Source: Molossus alvarezi (Eukaryota; Chordata; Mammalia; Chiroptera; Molossidae). From it: a DNA stretch of 64,000 nt. Made by a program: the position numbers and the translations under genes. The stretch lies in assembly GCA_037176705.1 (NCBI GenBank), contig CM073887.1:58489001-58553000 (forward strand), read 5' to 3'. Positions within the stretch are counted from its first letter, which is position 1, and each line of letters starts with the position of its first letter. A model generated the notes under the pieces. It saw only the letters and a program-made list of their open reading frames with translations, made no database searches and had not been told where the DNA came from. Positions 1-10,177 of this stretch are shown here, piece by piece.

Positions 1-228
1 TAGAGCCTCGGGCTGCAGCCCAGATTGTCCCGGGTTCAGTTCCCGTTAAGGGCACATACCTCAGTTGCAGTTTGTCCCCGGCCCCGGTTGAGGTTGCACA
101 GGTGGCAACCACTCAATGTGTCTCTCTCACATCTACATTTCCCTCTCTCTCTCTTCCCACCCTCTCTCCCTCCCATTCTATCTAAAGATAAATGCAAAAA
201 TATTCTCGGGTGAGGATTAAAAAAAAGG
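1..228 (+). mobile_element. Ves SINE type A, cut by the window edge
   Basis: The body from the B-box region (GGGTTCAGTTCC) to the CTCGGGTGAGGATTA tail is present; the first bases lie left of the window. Confidence 0.9.
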
Positions 229-239
229 AAATGTAGTGC

Positions 240-437
240 AGCCAGTGTGGCTCAGTGGACTGAGCATCAGTCCCATGGACTAAGAGGTCCTGGTTCAATT
301 CCCGGTCAGGGCACATGCCCGGGTTGCAGGCTTGATTCCCGGTGGGGGGCATGCAGGAGGCAGCCAGCTGATGTTCACATGGATGTTTCTATCTCTCTCT
401 CCCTTCTCTCTCTAAAACATCAATAAAAACATATTAT
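240..437 (+). mobile_element. Ves SINE type B
   Basis: Starts AGCCAGTGTGGCTCAG and ends with the ATCAATAAAAACATATTA tail. Placed directly behind the preceding SINE. Confidence 0.9.
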
Positions 438-485
438 AAACAACAACTAATTCAGGAGGGGAGAAGTTTAAAATCAAAGTGTCAG

Positions 486-764
486 CCCTGGCCGGTTTGG
501 CTCAGCAGTTAGAGCATTGGCCTGCAGTCCAGAGAGACCCAAGTTCGGTTCCCGCTAAGGGTGTGTACCTCAGTTGCAGTTTGTCCCTGGCCCTGGTTGG
601 TCGTGGGGGTGGCAGCCACTCGATGTGTCTCTTCCATGTTGATGTTTCTCTCTCTCTCTCTCTTCCTCTCTCTCCCTCCCACTCTATCTGAACAGAAAAT
701 GGAAAAATGTCCTCGGGTGAGGATAAATAAAATAAAATAAAATAAAATAAAATAAAATAAAATA
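486..764 (+). mobile_element. Ves SINE type A with (AAATA)n tail
   Basis: Perfect 10-bp TSD AAAGTGTCAG at 476-485 and 765-774. The tail is about nine AAATA units (724-764), which look expanded after insertion. Confidence 0.95.
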
Positions 765-1047
765 AAAGTGTCAGCAGGGTTTCCAAACCACACTGAAGGC
801 TCTGAAGAATATGCCCCAGCGGCTGGCATTCCTTAGCTTGTGCCTCGCTGCAATCTCGACCTCTGTCTGCACCCAGCTTTGTTTCCTGTGGCTCTGTGTG
901 TCCTTTTCTGTCTTTTATGAAGACACTTTCACTGGATTTAGGAACCCCCTCAATCCAGTATGACCTCATTTCCATCCTTACCTTAATTACATCGGCAAAG
1001 ACCCTATTTCCAAATAATGTTCCTGTGTTTTAATAAGAAATATATTT

Positions 1048-1297
1048 GGGCCCCAGCCAGTATGGCTCAACGATAAAAGCATCACTCACAAACCAAAGAG
1101 TCCTGGGTTCAATTCTAACCAAGGGCACATACCTTGGTTGTGGTTTGTCCTCGGCCTTGGTTGGGGTTGTTCAGGTGGCAACCAATGAATGTGTCTCTCT
1201 CACATTGTTGTTTCTCTCTCTCTCCTTCTCCCTCCCACTCTGTCTGAAGATAAATGTAAAAATATCCTCGGGTGAGAATTAAAAATAAATAAAGAAA
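1048..1297 (+). mobile_element. Ves SINE type A, diverged
   Basis: TSD AAATATATTT at 1038-1047 and 1298-1307. The A box is mutated (TGGCTCAACGATAAAAGC). Confidence 0.9.
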
Positions 1298-1309
1298 AAA
1301 TATATTTAG

Positions 1310-1568
1310 TCTTTGTCTTCAGTTTCTGGCACAGAGCTCTTAAAACCCTTGGAATTTCCTGAATCATAGGAGCTTCTTTTGTTATTCATAAGGAGCCCCT
1401 TTAGATTACACCTGTGTTTATGCTAATGAGGTGACAGGGTGGAGTTCCTTAGGTTGCTGTACGATGGGGGCTGGTCTGCAGAAAGACCATCTGATTACAG
1501 GGTGAGAACTTCATGGCCACCTCCAATCTCTGAGAACAAAATGGGGGAATAGAGATTGGGTCATAAAA
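1310..1568 (+). repeat. Ancient mammalian repeat fragment (LTR-like, family not named)
   Basis: TTTAGTCTTTGTCTTCAGTT and the following 250 bp resemble the segment at 44818-44944, so both belong to one old interspersed family. That second copy continues into 45322-45915 with an AATAAACCAGTGA polyadenylation-like motif. Confidence 0.5.
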
Positions 1569-1578
1569 ACAAAGATGT

Positions 1579-1862
1579 GCCCTGGCCGGTTTGGCTCAGC
1601 GGTTAGAGCATCAGCCTGCGGTCCACAGAGACCCGGGTTCGGTTCCCACTAAGGGCATGTACCTCGGCTGCAGTTTGTCCCCGGCCCTGGTTGGGTCGTG
1701 TGGGTGGCGGCCACTCGATGTGTCCCTTTCACATCGATGTTTCTCTCTCTTCCTCTCTCTCCTTCCCGCTCTGAGAAAAAAATGGAAAAATGTCCTCGGG
1801 TGAGGATAAAAAAAATAAAAATAAAAAATAAAAAAAATAAATAAAAAAACAAACAAAAAAAC
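1579..1862 (+). mobile_element. Ves SINE type A
   Basis: TSD ACAAAGATGT at 1569-1578 and 1863-1872. Long A-rich tail from 1808. Confidence 0.95.
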
Positions 1863-2023
1863 ACAAAGATGTAAGGAGAGCTTCCAATTTGGCAAACACA
1901 TCCAGGTACCATGCTTGGAGGATGGGACATCCCAACTTCATGGGGACAGAAGCTCCTGCTCTCAGGACCCCTCCAGACTTCACCCCATGTACCTCTTTCT
2001 CTAGCAGTTCATTTGTATTCTTT

Positions 2024-2310
2024 TTTTTTATTTTATTTATTTTTATTTTTATTTATTTATTTATTTTTTTATCCTCACCCAAGGACATTTTTCCATTTTT
2101 TGTTCAGATAGAGCGGGAGGGAGAGAGAGGAAGAGAGAGAGAGAGAAACATCGATGTGAAGGGACACATCGAGTGGCTGCCACCCACACGACCAACCAGG
2201 GCCGGGGACAAACTGCAACCGAGGTACGTGCCCTTAGCGGGAACCGAACCCAGGTCTCTCTGTACCGCAGGCCGACGCTCCAACCGCTGAGCCAAACCGG
2301 CCAGGGCTGC
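2024..2310 (-). mobile_element. Ves SINE type A inside a three-SINE cluster
   Basis: Reverse orientation with a long T-rich left end. It belongs to a nest bounded by CATTTGTATTCTTT at 2010-2023 and 2737-2750, inserted into the tail region of the type B SINE ending at 2736. Confidence 0.9.
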
Positions 2311-2736
2311 ATTCTTTTTATTTAAATATTGATTTTAGAGCCCAGCCAATGTGGCTCAGTGGTTGAGCGTTCACCCATGCCTGGTCAGGGCACATGCCTA
2401 GGTTGTGGGCCCAATCCCCAATAGGGGACGTGTAGGAGGTGGCCAATCGATGGTCTCCCTCATCAATGTTTCTCTCTCTCCCTCTCCCTTCTCTCTCTAA
2501 AATCAACAGAGGAAAGAAAAATTTTAATATTGATTTTAAAGAGAGAGGAAGGGAGAGGGAGAGGAAGAGATAGAAACATCAGTGTGAGAGGGAAACATGG
2601 ATCAGCAGCTGCCTCCTGCATACCCCTACTAGGGATCAAACCTGAAACCCTGGCATATGCCCTAACCAGGAATCGAACCAGCAACCTTTCAGTGCACAGG
2701 AGGATGCTCAACCTTCTGAGCCACATCAGACAGGGC
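2311..2736 (-). mobile_element. Host Ves SINE type B, split by a nested SINE
   Basis: Tail part at 2311-2340 and body at 2523-2736 (ends CCACATCAGACAGGGC). It is the oldest of the three because the outer TSD CATTTGTATTCTTT brackets the whole nest. Confidence 0.8.
2341..2522 (+). mobile_element. Ves SINE type B nested in another type B
   Basis: Lies between two copies of TTAATATTGATTTTAAAGAG-like sequence (2321-2340 and 2523-2542), which are its TSD taken from the tail of the host SINE. Confidence 0.85.
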
Positions 2737-2807
2737 CATTTGTATTCTTTATAGTAAACCAGTATCATCAAAAGTGCCTTCTGAGGTCTGTGAGCCCGTC
2801 CAGCGAA

Positions 2808-4620
2808 TTTATTTTTATCTTTATTGTTGAATGTATTACAGATGTTCCTCATTTTTCCCCCATTGACCCCCTCCTCCCCTCTCCCACCCCCATCCTGCCT
2901 TTTCCCACATTGTTGTCTGTGTCCATTGGTTACATATAAGTTTTTTGGTTTATTTCTTCCCACCCCAGAACCTCCTTCCCTTTGAGGTTTGTCAGTCTAG
3001 CAACCAATTTGTACTTCTTAATCCCTTCACCTTTTCACCCATTCCCCCAAACCCCCTCCCAACTGGCAACCAACAAAATGTTCTCTGTATCTATGAGAAT
3101 GTTTCTGTTCTGCCTGTTCATTTTGTTTGTAGATTTCATTGTCGATAGATATGTATTCATTGACATTTTGTTTGCTTATATATTTTATCTTTTTCTTCAA
3201 AAAGACCCTTCAACATTTCATATAATAATGGTTTGGTGCTGATGAACTCCTTTAACTTTTTCTTGTCTGGGAAATTCTTTAGGTGCCATCGATTCTAAAT
3301 GATAGCTTTGCAGGATAGAGTAATCTTGGTTGTAGGTTCTTGCTTTTCATCACTCTGAATATTTCTTGCCACTCCCTTCTGGCCTGCAAAGTTTCTTTTG
3401 AGACATCAGCTGACAGTCTTATGGCAACTCCCTTGTAGGTAACTAACTGCTTTTCTCTTGCTGCTTTTAAGATTCTCTCTTTGTCTTGAACCTTTTGCAT
3501 TTTGATGATGATGTGTCTTGGTGTGGGCCTCTTGGGGTTCATCTTGTTTGGGACTCTCTGTGCTTCCTGGACTTGTATGTCTGTTTCCTTCAAGTTAGGG
3601 AAGTTTTCTGCCATTATTGTTTCAAATAGGTTTTCAATTTCTTGTTCTCTCTCTTCTCCTTCTGGCACCCCCAAGATGCAAATGTTGGCACGCTTGAAGT
3701 TGTCCCAGAGGCTCCTTACACTCTCCTCATTTTTTTGGATTCTTTTTGCTTTTTGCTGTTCTGATTGGGTGTTTTTGGCTTCCTTAGATTCCAAATCGAT
3801 GGTTTGCTTCTTGGCTTTACCTACTCTACTATTGAATCTGGGTAAATTATTCAGTTTTTTAATTTCAGTTACTGCCTCCTTCATTTCTGACTGTTCCTTT
3901 TTTATGCTCTTGAGGCCCTCACTAAGTTTGCTAAGGTTCTCACTAAGTTCATTGAGCATCCTTATAAGCAGTATTTTGAACTCAGCATCTGTTAGGTTGC
4001 TTATCTCCATTTTGCTTAGTTCTTTTCCTGGGGTTTTGTTTTGTTCTTTCATTTGGGACCTGTTTCTTTGTCTCCTCATTTTGGCCGTCTCCCTGTGTTT
4101 GTTCTATGTATTACTTAACGAGTGGTATGGGGCTAGCTGAGACCAGATGCTGCTTGTTTGAAAGAATTCAGGAAAACCTGAAGCAGGATCCAAGACAGGC
4201 CAATCCATTGGTGAAGAAACTGGCAACAGCTGGGTGGGCCTGAAAGTTGGGTGGGGCGGGGCCTCAGGGAATCACCAGGGCGGGGCTACCAGTGTGAGCC
4301 AGGTTGCTGGAGTCCCAGGTATGGCAGCTGTCGGCTGCCCCAGGGAAGGGCTCACCAAAGGAACAAAGGCCTCTGACAGCACGTGTGTCCAGGAGAAAGC
4401 CCCCTCTCCAGCCCTCGCTCTAGTGCCAAACAGCTCAGTTCTTCCCTGTGTATCTCTGGCGCCCCTTCAGCCTGTCTACCTGGTGTTAATATCACAAATT
4501 AAAAGGCTCAGACTTACCCCCACTTCAGACACCCGTCCCAAGGCCTGGGCCACCTGTAGTTCTGAACCACCAGCCACAAATCCAGGGTTCTCAGGACATC
4601 TGCCTCCCCCAGGCTTAATA
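2808..4620 (-). mobile_element. Half-L1 (HAL1-like) element: 5' UTR, ORF1, short 3' tail, no ORF2
   Basis: On the minus strand: 5' UTR-like GC-rich sequence (4620-4140), an ORF1 frame (4079-3279), then only about 470 bp to a tail ending AATAAAGATAAAAATAAATT. No endonuclease or reverse transcriptase sequence is present, which is the HAL1 layout. Its tail (GGAACATCTGTAAT, GGGGGAAAAA) matches the L1 tails at 44.95 kb and 62.83 kb. The 5' end continues in opposite orientation at 4632-5220. Confidence 0.75.
3279..4079 (-). pseudogene. L1/HAL1 ORF1 protein frame, 266 codons, frameshifted near the C-terminus
   Basis: ORF1p RNA-binding protein remnant. Coiled-coil-like N-terminal half with LSENLSKLSEGLKSIKKEQS, then the RRM region (NICILGVPEGEER, ENLFETIMAENFPNL) and the C-terminal domain (RPTPRHIIIKMQKVQDKERI, LQARREWQEIF, NLQPRLLYPAKLSFRIDGT). 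The frame stops immediately after FRIDGT, where the family continues. The expected NFPDKKKLKEF-type continuation is visible in another frame downstream, so a small indel broke it. Otherwise it is open over 266 codons, suggesting a moderately young insertion. Confidence 0.8.
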
Positions 4621-4631
4621 ATTCACTAGAC

Positions 4632-5220
4632 GGAGACTTCCGGTCAAGATGTCGCAGTAGGTAAAGAGGTATCTCGTCCTCCCACAACCACATCAAAGTT
4701 ACAACTAAACTACTGAACAACCATCATTCAAAACTACCTGAAATTGCGTTGAATGGAAGTCCTACAAATATGAAATTAAAGAAGCAGCCCAAGGAGACTG
4801 GTAGGAGGGGCGGAGGCGGACGGGCTGGTCCCACACCCACGTGTGGCGGATACAAATCAGGAGGATACCTCGGCTGGGAAGGTCCTCCCTGAGGACTGAG
4901 GGGTCCCCGTCCCACACCAGGTGTCCCGCTCAGGGTTCCAGTGCCAGGAAGAGAATCCCCATAACTTCTGGCTGGAAAAACCAGCAGGAACTGAGGCTCA
5001 GGGAGGTCGAGGCAGCTGGAGCCCAGGCAGCTCCTCAAAGGGCCCGCGCACGGACTTATCGGACTCTCTCCCTCTAAGCCTGGGGGAGGCAGATGTCCTG
5101 AGAACCCTGGATTCGTGGCTGGTGGTTCAGAACTACAGGTGGCCCGGGCCTTGGGACTGGTGTCTGAAGTGGGGGTAAGTCTGAGCCTTTTAATTTGTGA
5201 TATTAACACCAGGTAGACAG
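4632..5220 (+). mobile_element. Inverted 5' end of the half-L1 element
   Basis: Starts with GACGGAGACTTCCGGTCAAG, a typical L1 5' end, and runs in plus orientation. Its last 145 bp (5077-5220) are the reverse complement of 4474-4617, so this piece overlaps the start of the minus-strand portion. This head-to-head geometry is the twin-priming 5' inversion of LINE insertions. Confidence 0.7.
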
Positions 5221-5322
5221 TCTCAGAACTGAATTGAATTGTTGCATACATAGTTGATATCAGAGAATTGGTTGGCATGGGGGAAAAAAAACCCACACAT
5301 TCGGTGTCAGAAAACATCCCAG

Positions 5323-5527
5323 CCCGGCCAGTGTGGCTCAGTGGTTAAGTGTTGACCCATGCACAAAGAGGTCACCAGTTTGATTCCCGGTCAGGGCACA
5401 TGCCCACGTTGTGGGCCCAATCCCCAGTGGGGGGGCATGCAGGAAGCAGCTAGTCAGTGTTCTCTCTCATCGATGTTTCTATCTCTGCCTTCCTCTCTCT
5501 CTAAAATCAATAAAGAAAAAAACAAAA
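5323..5527 (+). mobile_element. Ves SINE type B
   Basis: Perfect 13-bp TSD GAAAACATCCCAG at 5310-5322 and 5528-5540. Confidence 0.95.
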
Positions 5528-5642
5528 GAAAACATCCCAGTGCCATTCTGAGGTTTCAAGTGAGCATGAATTTGTGGCGGACACTATTAAACCCACAACA
5601 GTAATACAAGCAATAAAATAGACATAAAAAACTGAGATGGTG

Positions 5643-5897
5643 CCCTGGCCGGTTTGGCTCAGCGGTTAGAGCATCGGCCTGCGGTCCAGAGAGACCCGGG
5701 TTCGGTTCCTGCTAAGGGCACGTACCTTGGTTGCAGTTTGTCCCCGGCCCTGGTTGGTCGTGCGGGTGGCAGCCACTCGATGTGTACCTTCCACGTCGAT
5801 GTTTCTCTCTCTCTCTCTTCCTCTCTCTCCCTCCCACTCTATCTGAACAAAAAATGGGAAAGTGTCCTCAGGTGAGGATAAAAAAAAAAAAAAAAAA
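5643..5897 (+). mobile_element. Ves SINE type A, young copy
   Basis: Perfect 12-bp TSD ACTGAGATGGTG at 5631-5642 and 5898-5909. The head is nearly consensus. Confidence 0.95.
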
Positions 5898-6064
5898 ACT
5901 GAGATGGTGATGATGGTGTCATGAATGGCTGAAGTAAGGGACACAGCCAGACAAGTAAGCATTTGACCCTGGCTCTGTCACCCACTTTGTGTCCTATAGG
6001 AGCTGACTTCACCCTGAGCCTGTGACACATTGACACCATGACAAGGAGTCACCCATTTACTTGC

Positions 6065-6240
6065 CAATGCTGCCCCATGCTATAGACTAAAAGTGCCCTC
6101 TCAAAATGCATATGCTGAAACCCTAACTCCCAGTGGTGAGGGTATTAGGAGGTGGGGCCTTTTGGGAAGTGATTAGGTCACGAGGGCGGAGACCCCATGA
6201 ATGGGATCAGTGCTGTTAGTGCTGTTTAACAAAAAGTTTT
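6065..6240 (+). repeat. MLT1/MaLR-type LTR, 5' portion
   Basis: AAATGCATATGCTGAAACCC, TATTAGGAGGTGGGGCCTTT, GATTAGGTCACGAGGG and GAATGGGATCAGTG are classic MaLR LTR blocks. The copy is cut off where the stacked SINEs begin. Confidence 0.7.
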
Positions 6241-6260
6241 AACTTCCACAGCTGAAAATC

Positions 6261-6500
6261 TTTTATTTTATTTTATTTTATTTTTAAATGTATTTTCTTT
6301 ATTGATTTTAAAGAAAGAGGAAGGGAGAAGGAGAGAGAGATAGAAACATCGATGAGAGAGAACATCAATTGGCTGCCTCCTGCATGCCCCACACTGGGGA
6401 TCAGGCCCACAACCTGGGCACGTGCCCCAACTGGGAACCAAACTGGTGACCTCTTGGTGCGTGGGTCGATGCTCAACCACTGAGCCACACTAGCCGGGCT
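6261..6500 (-). mobile_element. Ves SINE type B, first of three stacked copies
   Basis: Followed directly by a copy of its target (CTGAAAATCTTTT at 6252-6264, CTGTAAATCTTTTT at 6500). Confidence 0.9.
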
Positions 6501-6512
6501 GTAAATCTTTTT

Positions 6513-6786
6513 ATTATTTTTATTTATTTATTTATTTATTTCATACCTCATCTGAAGATATTTTTTCATTTATCATCAGAATGAGTGAGAGGGAGGAAGG
6601 GAGAGAGAGAGAGACAGAGAGAAACATCGATGTGGTAGAGCCACATCGACTGGTTGCCTCCGGCGCGACCCAGCCAGGGCCAGGGACAAACCACAACAGA
6701 GGTACGTGCCCTTGACGGGAATCGAACCCAAGACTCACTGGTCTGCGGGCCAATGCTCTAACTGCTGAGCAAAACCGGCCAGGGCT
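6513..6786 (-). mobile_element. Ves SINE type A, second stacked copy
   Basis: Bounded by AAATCTTTTT-like target copies at 6503 and 6788. Different subfamily from its neighbours, so an independent insertion. Confidence 0.9.
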
Positions 6787-6793
6787 AAAAATC

Positions 6794-7019
6794 CTTTTTT
6801 TTTAAAAAATATTTTTTTTTATTGATTTTAGAGAGAGAGGAAGGGAAAGGGAGAGAGAAATAGAAACATTGATGAGAGAGAACATTGACTGGCTGCCTCC
6901 GGCATGACCCCCACTGGGGATTGGTCCCACAACATGGGCATGTGCCCTGACTGGAAATCAAACCTGTGACCTCTTGGTGCAAAAGGCTGATGCTCAACCA
7001 GTGAGCCACAATGGCCGGG
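6794..7019 (-). mobile_element. Ves SINE type B, third stacked copy
   Basis: Right flank GCTGAAAACTTTTTTAAAG again repeats the shared target. Confidence 0.9.
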
Positions 7020-7044
7020 CTGAAAACTTTTTTAAAGAAAGGGT

Positions 7045-7112
7045 TTGTCCTGATTGGTTTGGCTCAGCGATTAGAGTATTGGCCTGCAGACCAGAGAGTC
7101 CTGGGTTTGGTT
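7045..7112 (+). mobile_element. Ves SINE type A head fragment fused to L1
   Basis: 68-nt head ending in GGGTTTGGTTCA. L1 ORF2-derived sequence follows with no A-tail. Confidence 0.75.
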
Positions 7113-7592
7113 CATATCTGACAAGATAGACTTGAAAAGGAGGGCCATAATTAGGGACAAAGGTTACTACATTATATTAAAAGGATCAATCCAACAAGAG
7201 GATATAACCCGGGTAAACATATATGCACCAAATACAGGAGCACCAAAATATATTTAAAAACTCCTGGAGGACTTCAAGGGAGAGATTAATAGCAATACAA
7301 TCATAGTGGGTAACTTTAACACCCCACTGGATAGATCTTCTAGACAAAAAATTAACAAGGATACAGAGTTCTTAAATGACAAACTAGATCAGCTAGACTT
7401 AATTGATATTTACAGAACATTTCACCCCAAAGCTGCAGAATATACATTCTCATGGGACATTCTCGAAGATAGACCACATGTTAGGGAGAAAAATCCCATT
7501 TACCATTGCAGCAAAAAAAATTAAGATTCCTAGGAATAAACTTAACCAAAGAAGTAAAGGACCTGTTCGCAGAAAACTACAGGTCATTGATG
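7113..7592 (+). pseudogene. L1 ORF2 fragment with internal deletion
   Basis: Broken frames give endonuclease-domain sequence (DFKGEINSNTIIVGNFNTPL-like near 7270-7340; FLNDKLDQLDLIDIYRTFHP at about 7370-7430; AAEYTFSW). Sequence near 7495-7590 (FLGINLTKEVKDL, ENYRSL) belongs to the downstream reverse transcriptase part. Most of the intervening ORF2 is missing. Confidence 0.75.
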
Positions 7593-7593
7593 C

Positions 7594-7857
7594 CCTGGCT
7601 GGTTTGGCTCAAGTTTAGAGCGTCAGCCACCAGACCAGAGAGTCCCAGGGTTCGGTTCCCACTAAGGGCACATACCTCAGTTGCAGTTTGTCCCTGCCCT
7701 GGTTGGGGACGTGTGGGTGGCAGCCACTCGATGTGTCCCTTTCATGTCGATGTTTCTCTCTATCTCTCTCTCCCTCCCTCCCTCCCACTCTATCTGAACA
7801 AAATATGGAAAAATGTCCTCGGGTGAGGATAAAAAATTAATTAATTTAAAAAATAAA
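7594..7857 (+). mobile_element. Ves SINE type A
   Basis: Full-length body inserted at the end of the L1 fragment; no clear TSD. Confidence 0.9.
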
Positions 7858-7898
7858 GTCAACCAATAAATGCATAAATAAGTGCTACAACAAGTTGA

Positions 7899-7953
7899 TC
7901 TCTCTCTCTCTCTCTCTCTCTCTCAGACACACATACACACACACACACACACA
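7899..7953. repeat. (TC)n-(AC)n microsatellite
   Basis: About 13 TC units (7898-7924) followed by CA/AC units (7926-7953). Confidence 0.95.
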
Positions 7954-7989
7954 ATCAGTAAATAAATAAACTTTTAAAAAGTGTCTAGA

Positions 7990-8193
7990 GCCCTGGCCAG
8001 TGGTTAGAGCATCGGCCTGCAGTCCAGAGAGACCCGGGTTTGGTTCCGATAAGGGCTTATACCTCGGTTGCAGTTTGTCCCCGGCCCTGGTTGGTCATGC
8101 GGGTGGCAGCCACTCGATGTGTCCCTTTCACATCGGTGTTTCTCTTTCCCTCCCTCCCACTCTATCTGAACAAAAAATAAATAAAATAAAAAT
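7990..8193 (+). mobile_element. Ves SINE type A lacking the A-box region
   Basis: Perfect TSD AAAAAGTGTCTAGA at 7976-7989 and 8194-8207. The head reads GCCCTGGCCAGTGGTTAGAG, so about 14 nt including the pol III A box are missing. Confidence 0.9.
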
Positions 8194-8207
8194 AAAAAGT
8201 GTCTAGA

Positions 8208-8796
8208 CACCTCCAAAAAGCAGTACCTGAGCCTCAGATTGTCCTGGCCTATCAAAGATCACATTATAATAATCAATCAGTGGAACAACTAAATTAGACT
8301 CGAACCCTCCCAAAACCAAGGCCCGGGCCTGGTTCAAGGTCGTGTCCCCAGCTCCTGGACCCCAGGAGTGCCCAGGGGTATAGTGGGTTGAGCTGAGGTT
8401 GCATAAGCAGGAGGTGCACCAGGCAGGCAGCCCCACCTAGAGGCCAGGCGACGAATAGCCAAAGGCACGATCGCTCTAACTGGCCAGGCAGAGACCCGCG
8501 GCGGGGTGAGGGGAGACAGTGGAGGGCATGAGAGCACCCCTAGTTGCTGTTCTAGGGACAGAAGCAGGGTTAGCCGGGACATCACAGATGTAAATGTCCT
8601 GCCTTTCTCTCGAAATAACTTTCTTAGGACTACTCTGAAGCAGATGACTCAGGAGGACGGGAATTGCCCAGAGGAGAGCCCGCCAGCACAGAAGCTCTGT
8701 GAGCACTGTGAGAGGAGGGGCTGCTAGAAGCAGAAGATGAAGGAGACGCGTTTTTTAAGTTTTCACTGTGTGTGTTGGGGGGTGTTTTTTGTTTGT
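8208..8796. other. Intergenic, no gene seen
   Basis: Low-repeat, moderately GC-rich sequence. Short open frames on both strands show no recognisable product. Confidence 0.5.
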
Positions 8797-8942
8797 TTTT
8801 TAGAGAGAGAGGAAAGGACACGGAGAGAAATATGAATCGACTGCCTCCTGCACGCCCCCTACCGGGAATCCCAGGAATTCAACCGGCAACCTTACCGTGC
8901 ACCGGATGATGCCTAGTCAACGGACCCACACCCTCCAGGGCC
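8797..8942 (-). mobile_element. Old Ves-like SINE type B, diverged
   Basis: GACTGCCTCCTGCACGCCCC and CTCCAGGGCC landmarks are kept; the head is heavily mutated. Confidence 0.65.
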
Positions 8943-9608
8943 AAGGAGACACTTTCAAATCAGAAAACGAAGGGTCAGAAAGTTTCCATCATTTGCCTAA
9001 GGTCTTGCCCCAAGCTCTATAGGGGTAAAGTACCTTGTATCTGCAGCCGGTTGGTTTCCCTTTAGTCAGCCCTGGGAGGGTGAGGACATGCCCCTCTTGG
9101 CTGGACCCTAGCAACCTCCTGCCCCCTCTGCCACCCCCACCTCCCAAGCTGTGGACCCTTTTCTGATTCTACTGTCATCTCAACCCACTTTCAGGCAACA
9201 CCTTCCTACCCACCAGAACTGCTGGGAGTGCAAACCACTAAACCACCAGGCAGTAACAACAGTCTCCAGGTCTTCGAACTTGAGGTGGTCAAAAGTTCAA
9301 GGTTGTTCCATGTATTGCACAAATCTCCATCCTCCACCCCTCTCACTAATGAGAGAGAGCCAGATCATGTTGCCTCATAACCTGAAAAATGAATCAAAAG
9401 TCACCTGGCTGGCAGGGGTGGACAATTAGAGCTATTCTCCCCACCTCAGCCCTCAGGACAAGTCCTCCTGCCCTGCTCTGGGTCAGTGGTGATCCTGAGG
9501 GTTTTCACCTGCTGGGCAGAGAACTCCAGTATGATCTGATTATCCTGGAGGCACAGCAGTCTAGTCCAGCTGCGTCCAACAGCAATTGGATATGATCAGT
9601 TACAGCTA
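8943..9608. other. Intergenic, no gene seen
   Basis: Contains MIR-like wording near 8960-9030 (AAACGAAGGGTCAGAAAG, TTTGCCTAAGGTCTTGCCC) but nothing coding that I can support. Confidence 0.4.
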
Positions 9609-9953
9609 CCAAGCCCAGGTGGTGTGGCTCAGTGGTTGAGCGTCGACCCAAGGGAGAAAAATTGCCGTTTCTATTCCTAGTCAGGGCACATGCCCTGGTT
9701 GTGGGCCCAATCCCCAGTGGAGGGCATGCAGGAGGCGAGGCAGCCAATCGATGTTCTTTCTCTCTTTCTGTGTCTTTCTCTCTTTCTACATGCCCCTAGT
9801 GGGAACCGAACCCAGGATTCTCTGGTCCGCAGGCCAATGCTTCAACTGCTGAGCCAAACCGGCCAGGGCTTGATGTTGCTTCTCATTGATGTTTCTATCT
9901 CTCTCTCCCTCTCCCTTCCTCCCTCTCTAAAATCAATAAAGGAAAAAAAATTT
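9609..9953 (+). mobile_element. Ves SINE type B split by a short Ves head
   Basis: Head at 9609-9770 and tail (GATGTTTCTATCTCTCTCTC to AATCAATAAAGG) at 9870-9953. A minus-strand 85-nt SINE head sits between them at 9785-9869. Confidence 0.85.
9785..9869 (-). mobile_element. Short head-only Ves SINE (85 nt)
   Basis: Ends at the position equivalent to CACGTACC. Shares CTAGGGGCA and GGACCAGAGA with the other short copies at 14925, 16423, 23074 and 24204. Its A-rich tail appears as T/C-rich sequence to the left. Confidence 0.7.
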
Positions 9954-9960
9954 AAACAAA

Positions 9961-10128
9961 CTTTTTTTTTCTTTATTGATGAGAAAGAACATGGATTGGC
10001 CACGTCCTGCATGCTCCCCACTGGGGATTGGGCCCACAAGCTGGGCATGTGTCCTGACTGGGAATCGAACCGGTGACCTCTTGGTGCATGGGTCAACGCT
10101 CAACCACTGAGCCACACCAGCCAGACTG
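9961..10128 (-). mobile_element. Ves SINE type B, short internal region
   Basis: Lacks most of the purine-rich tract between tail and body (TTTCTTTATTGATGAGAAAG). Confidence 0.85.
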
Positions 10129-10177
10129 TTTTTTAATTTAAAATGAATCAAGTCATGTTTAAATATTCTGGTCATGT

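Noticed and set aside
502..975. Open frames of 60-170 codons inside or across SINEs (many positions)
   Set aside because: They translate the Ves body in various frames (for example HPRTFFHFC, MAQRLEHRPAVQRD). The same peptides recur at every copy, so they are repeat shadows rather than genes.
5211..5310. Possible second L1 or LTR boundary after the inverted half-L1 end
   Set aside because: CAGAACTGAATTGAATTG and GGTGTCAGAA look like an old repeat resembling part of 45322-45915, but the match is too weak to annotate separately.
5641..5725. tRNA genes suggested by A-box/B-box pairs at SINE starts
   Set aside because: The heads are tRNA-derived SINE promoters followed by SINE bodies. They lack a full cloverleaf with a plausible anticodon and occur dozens of times.
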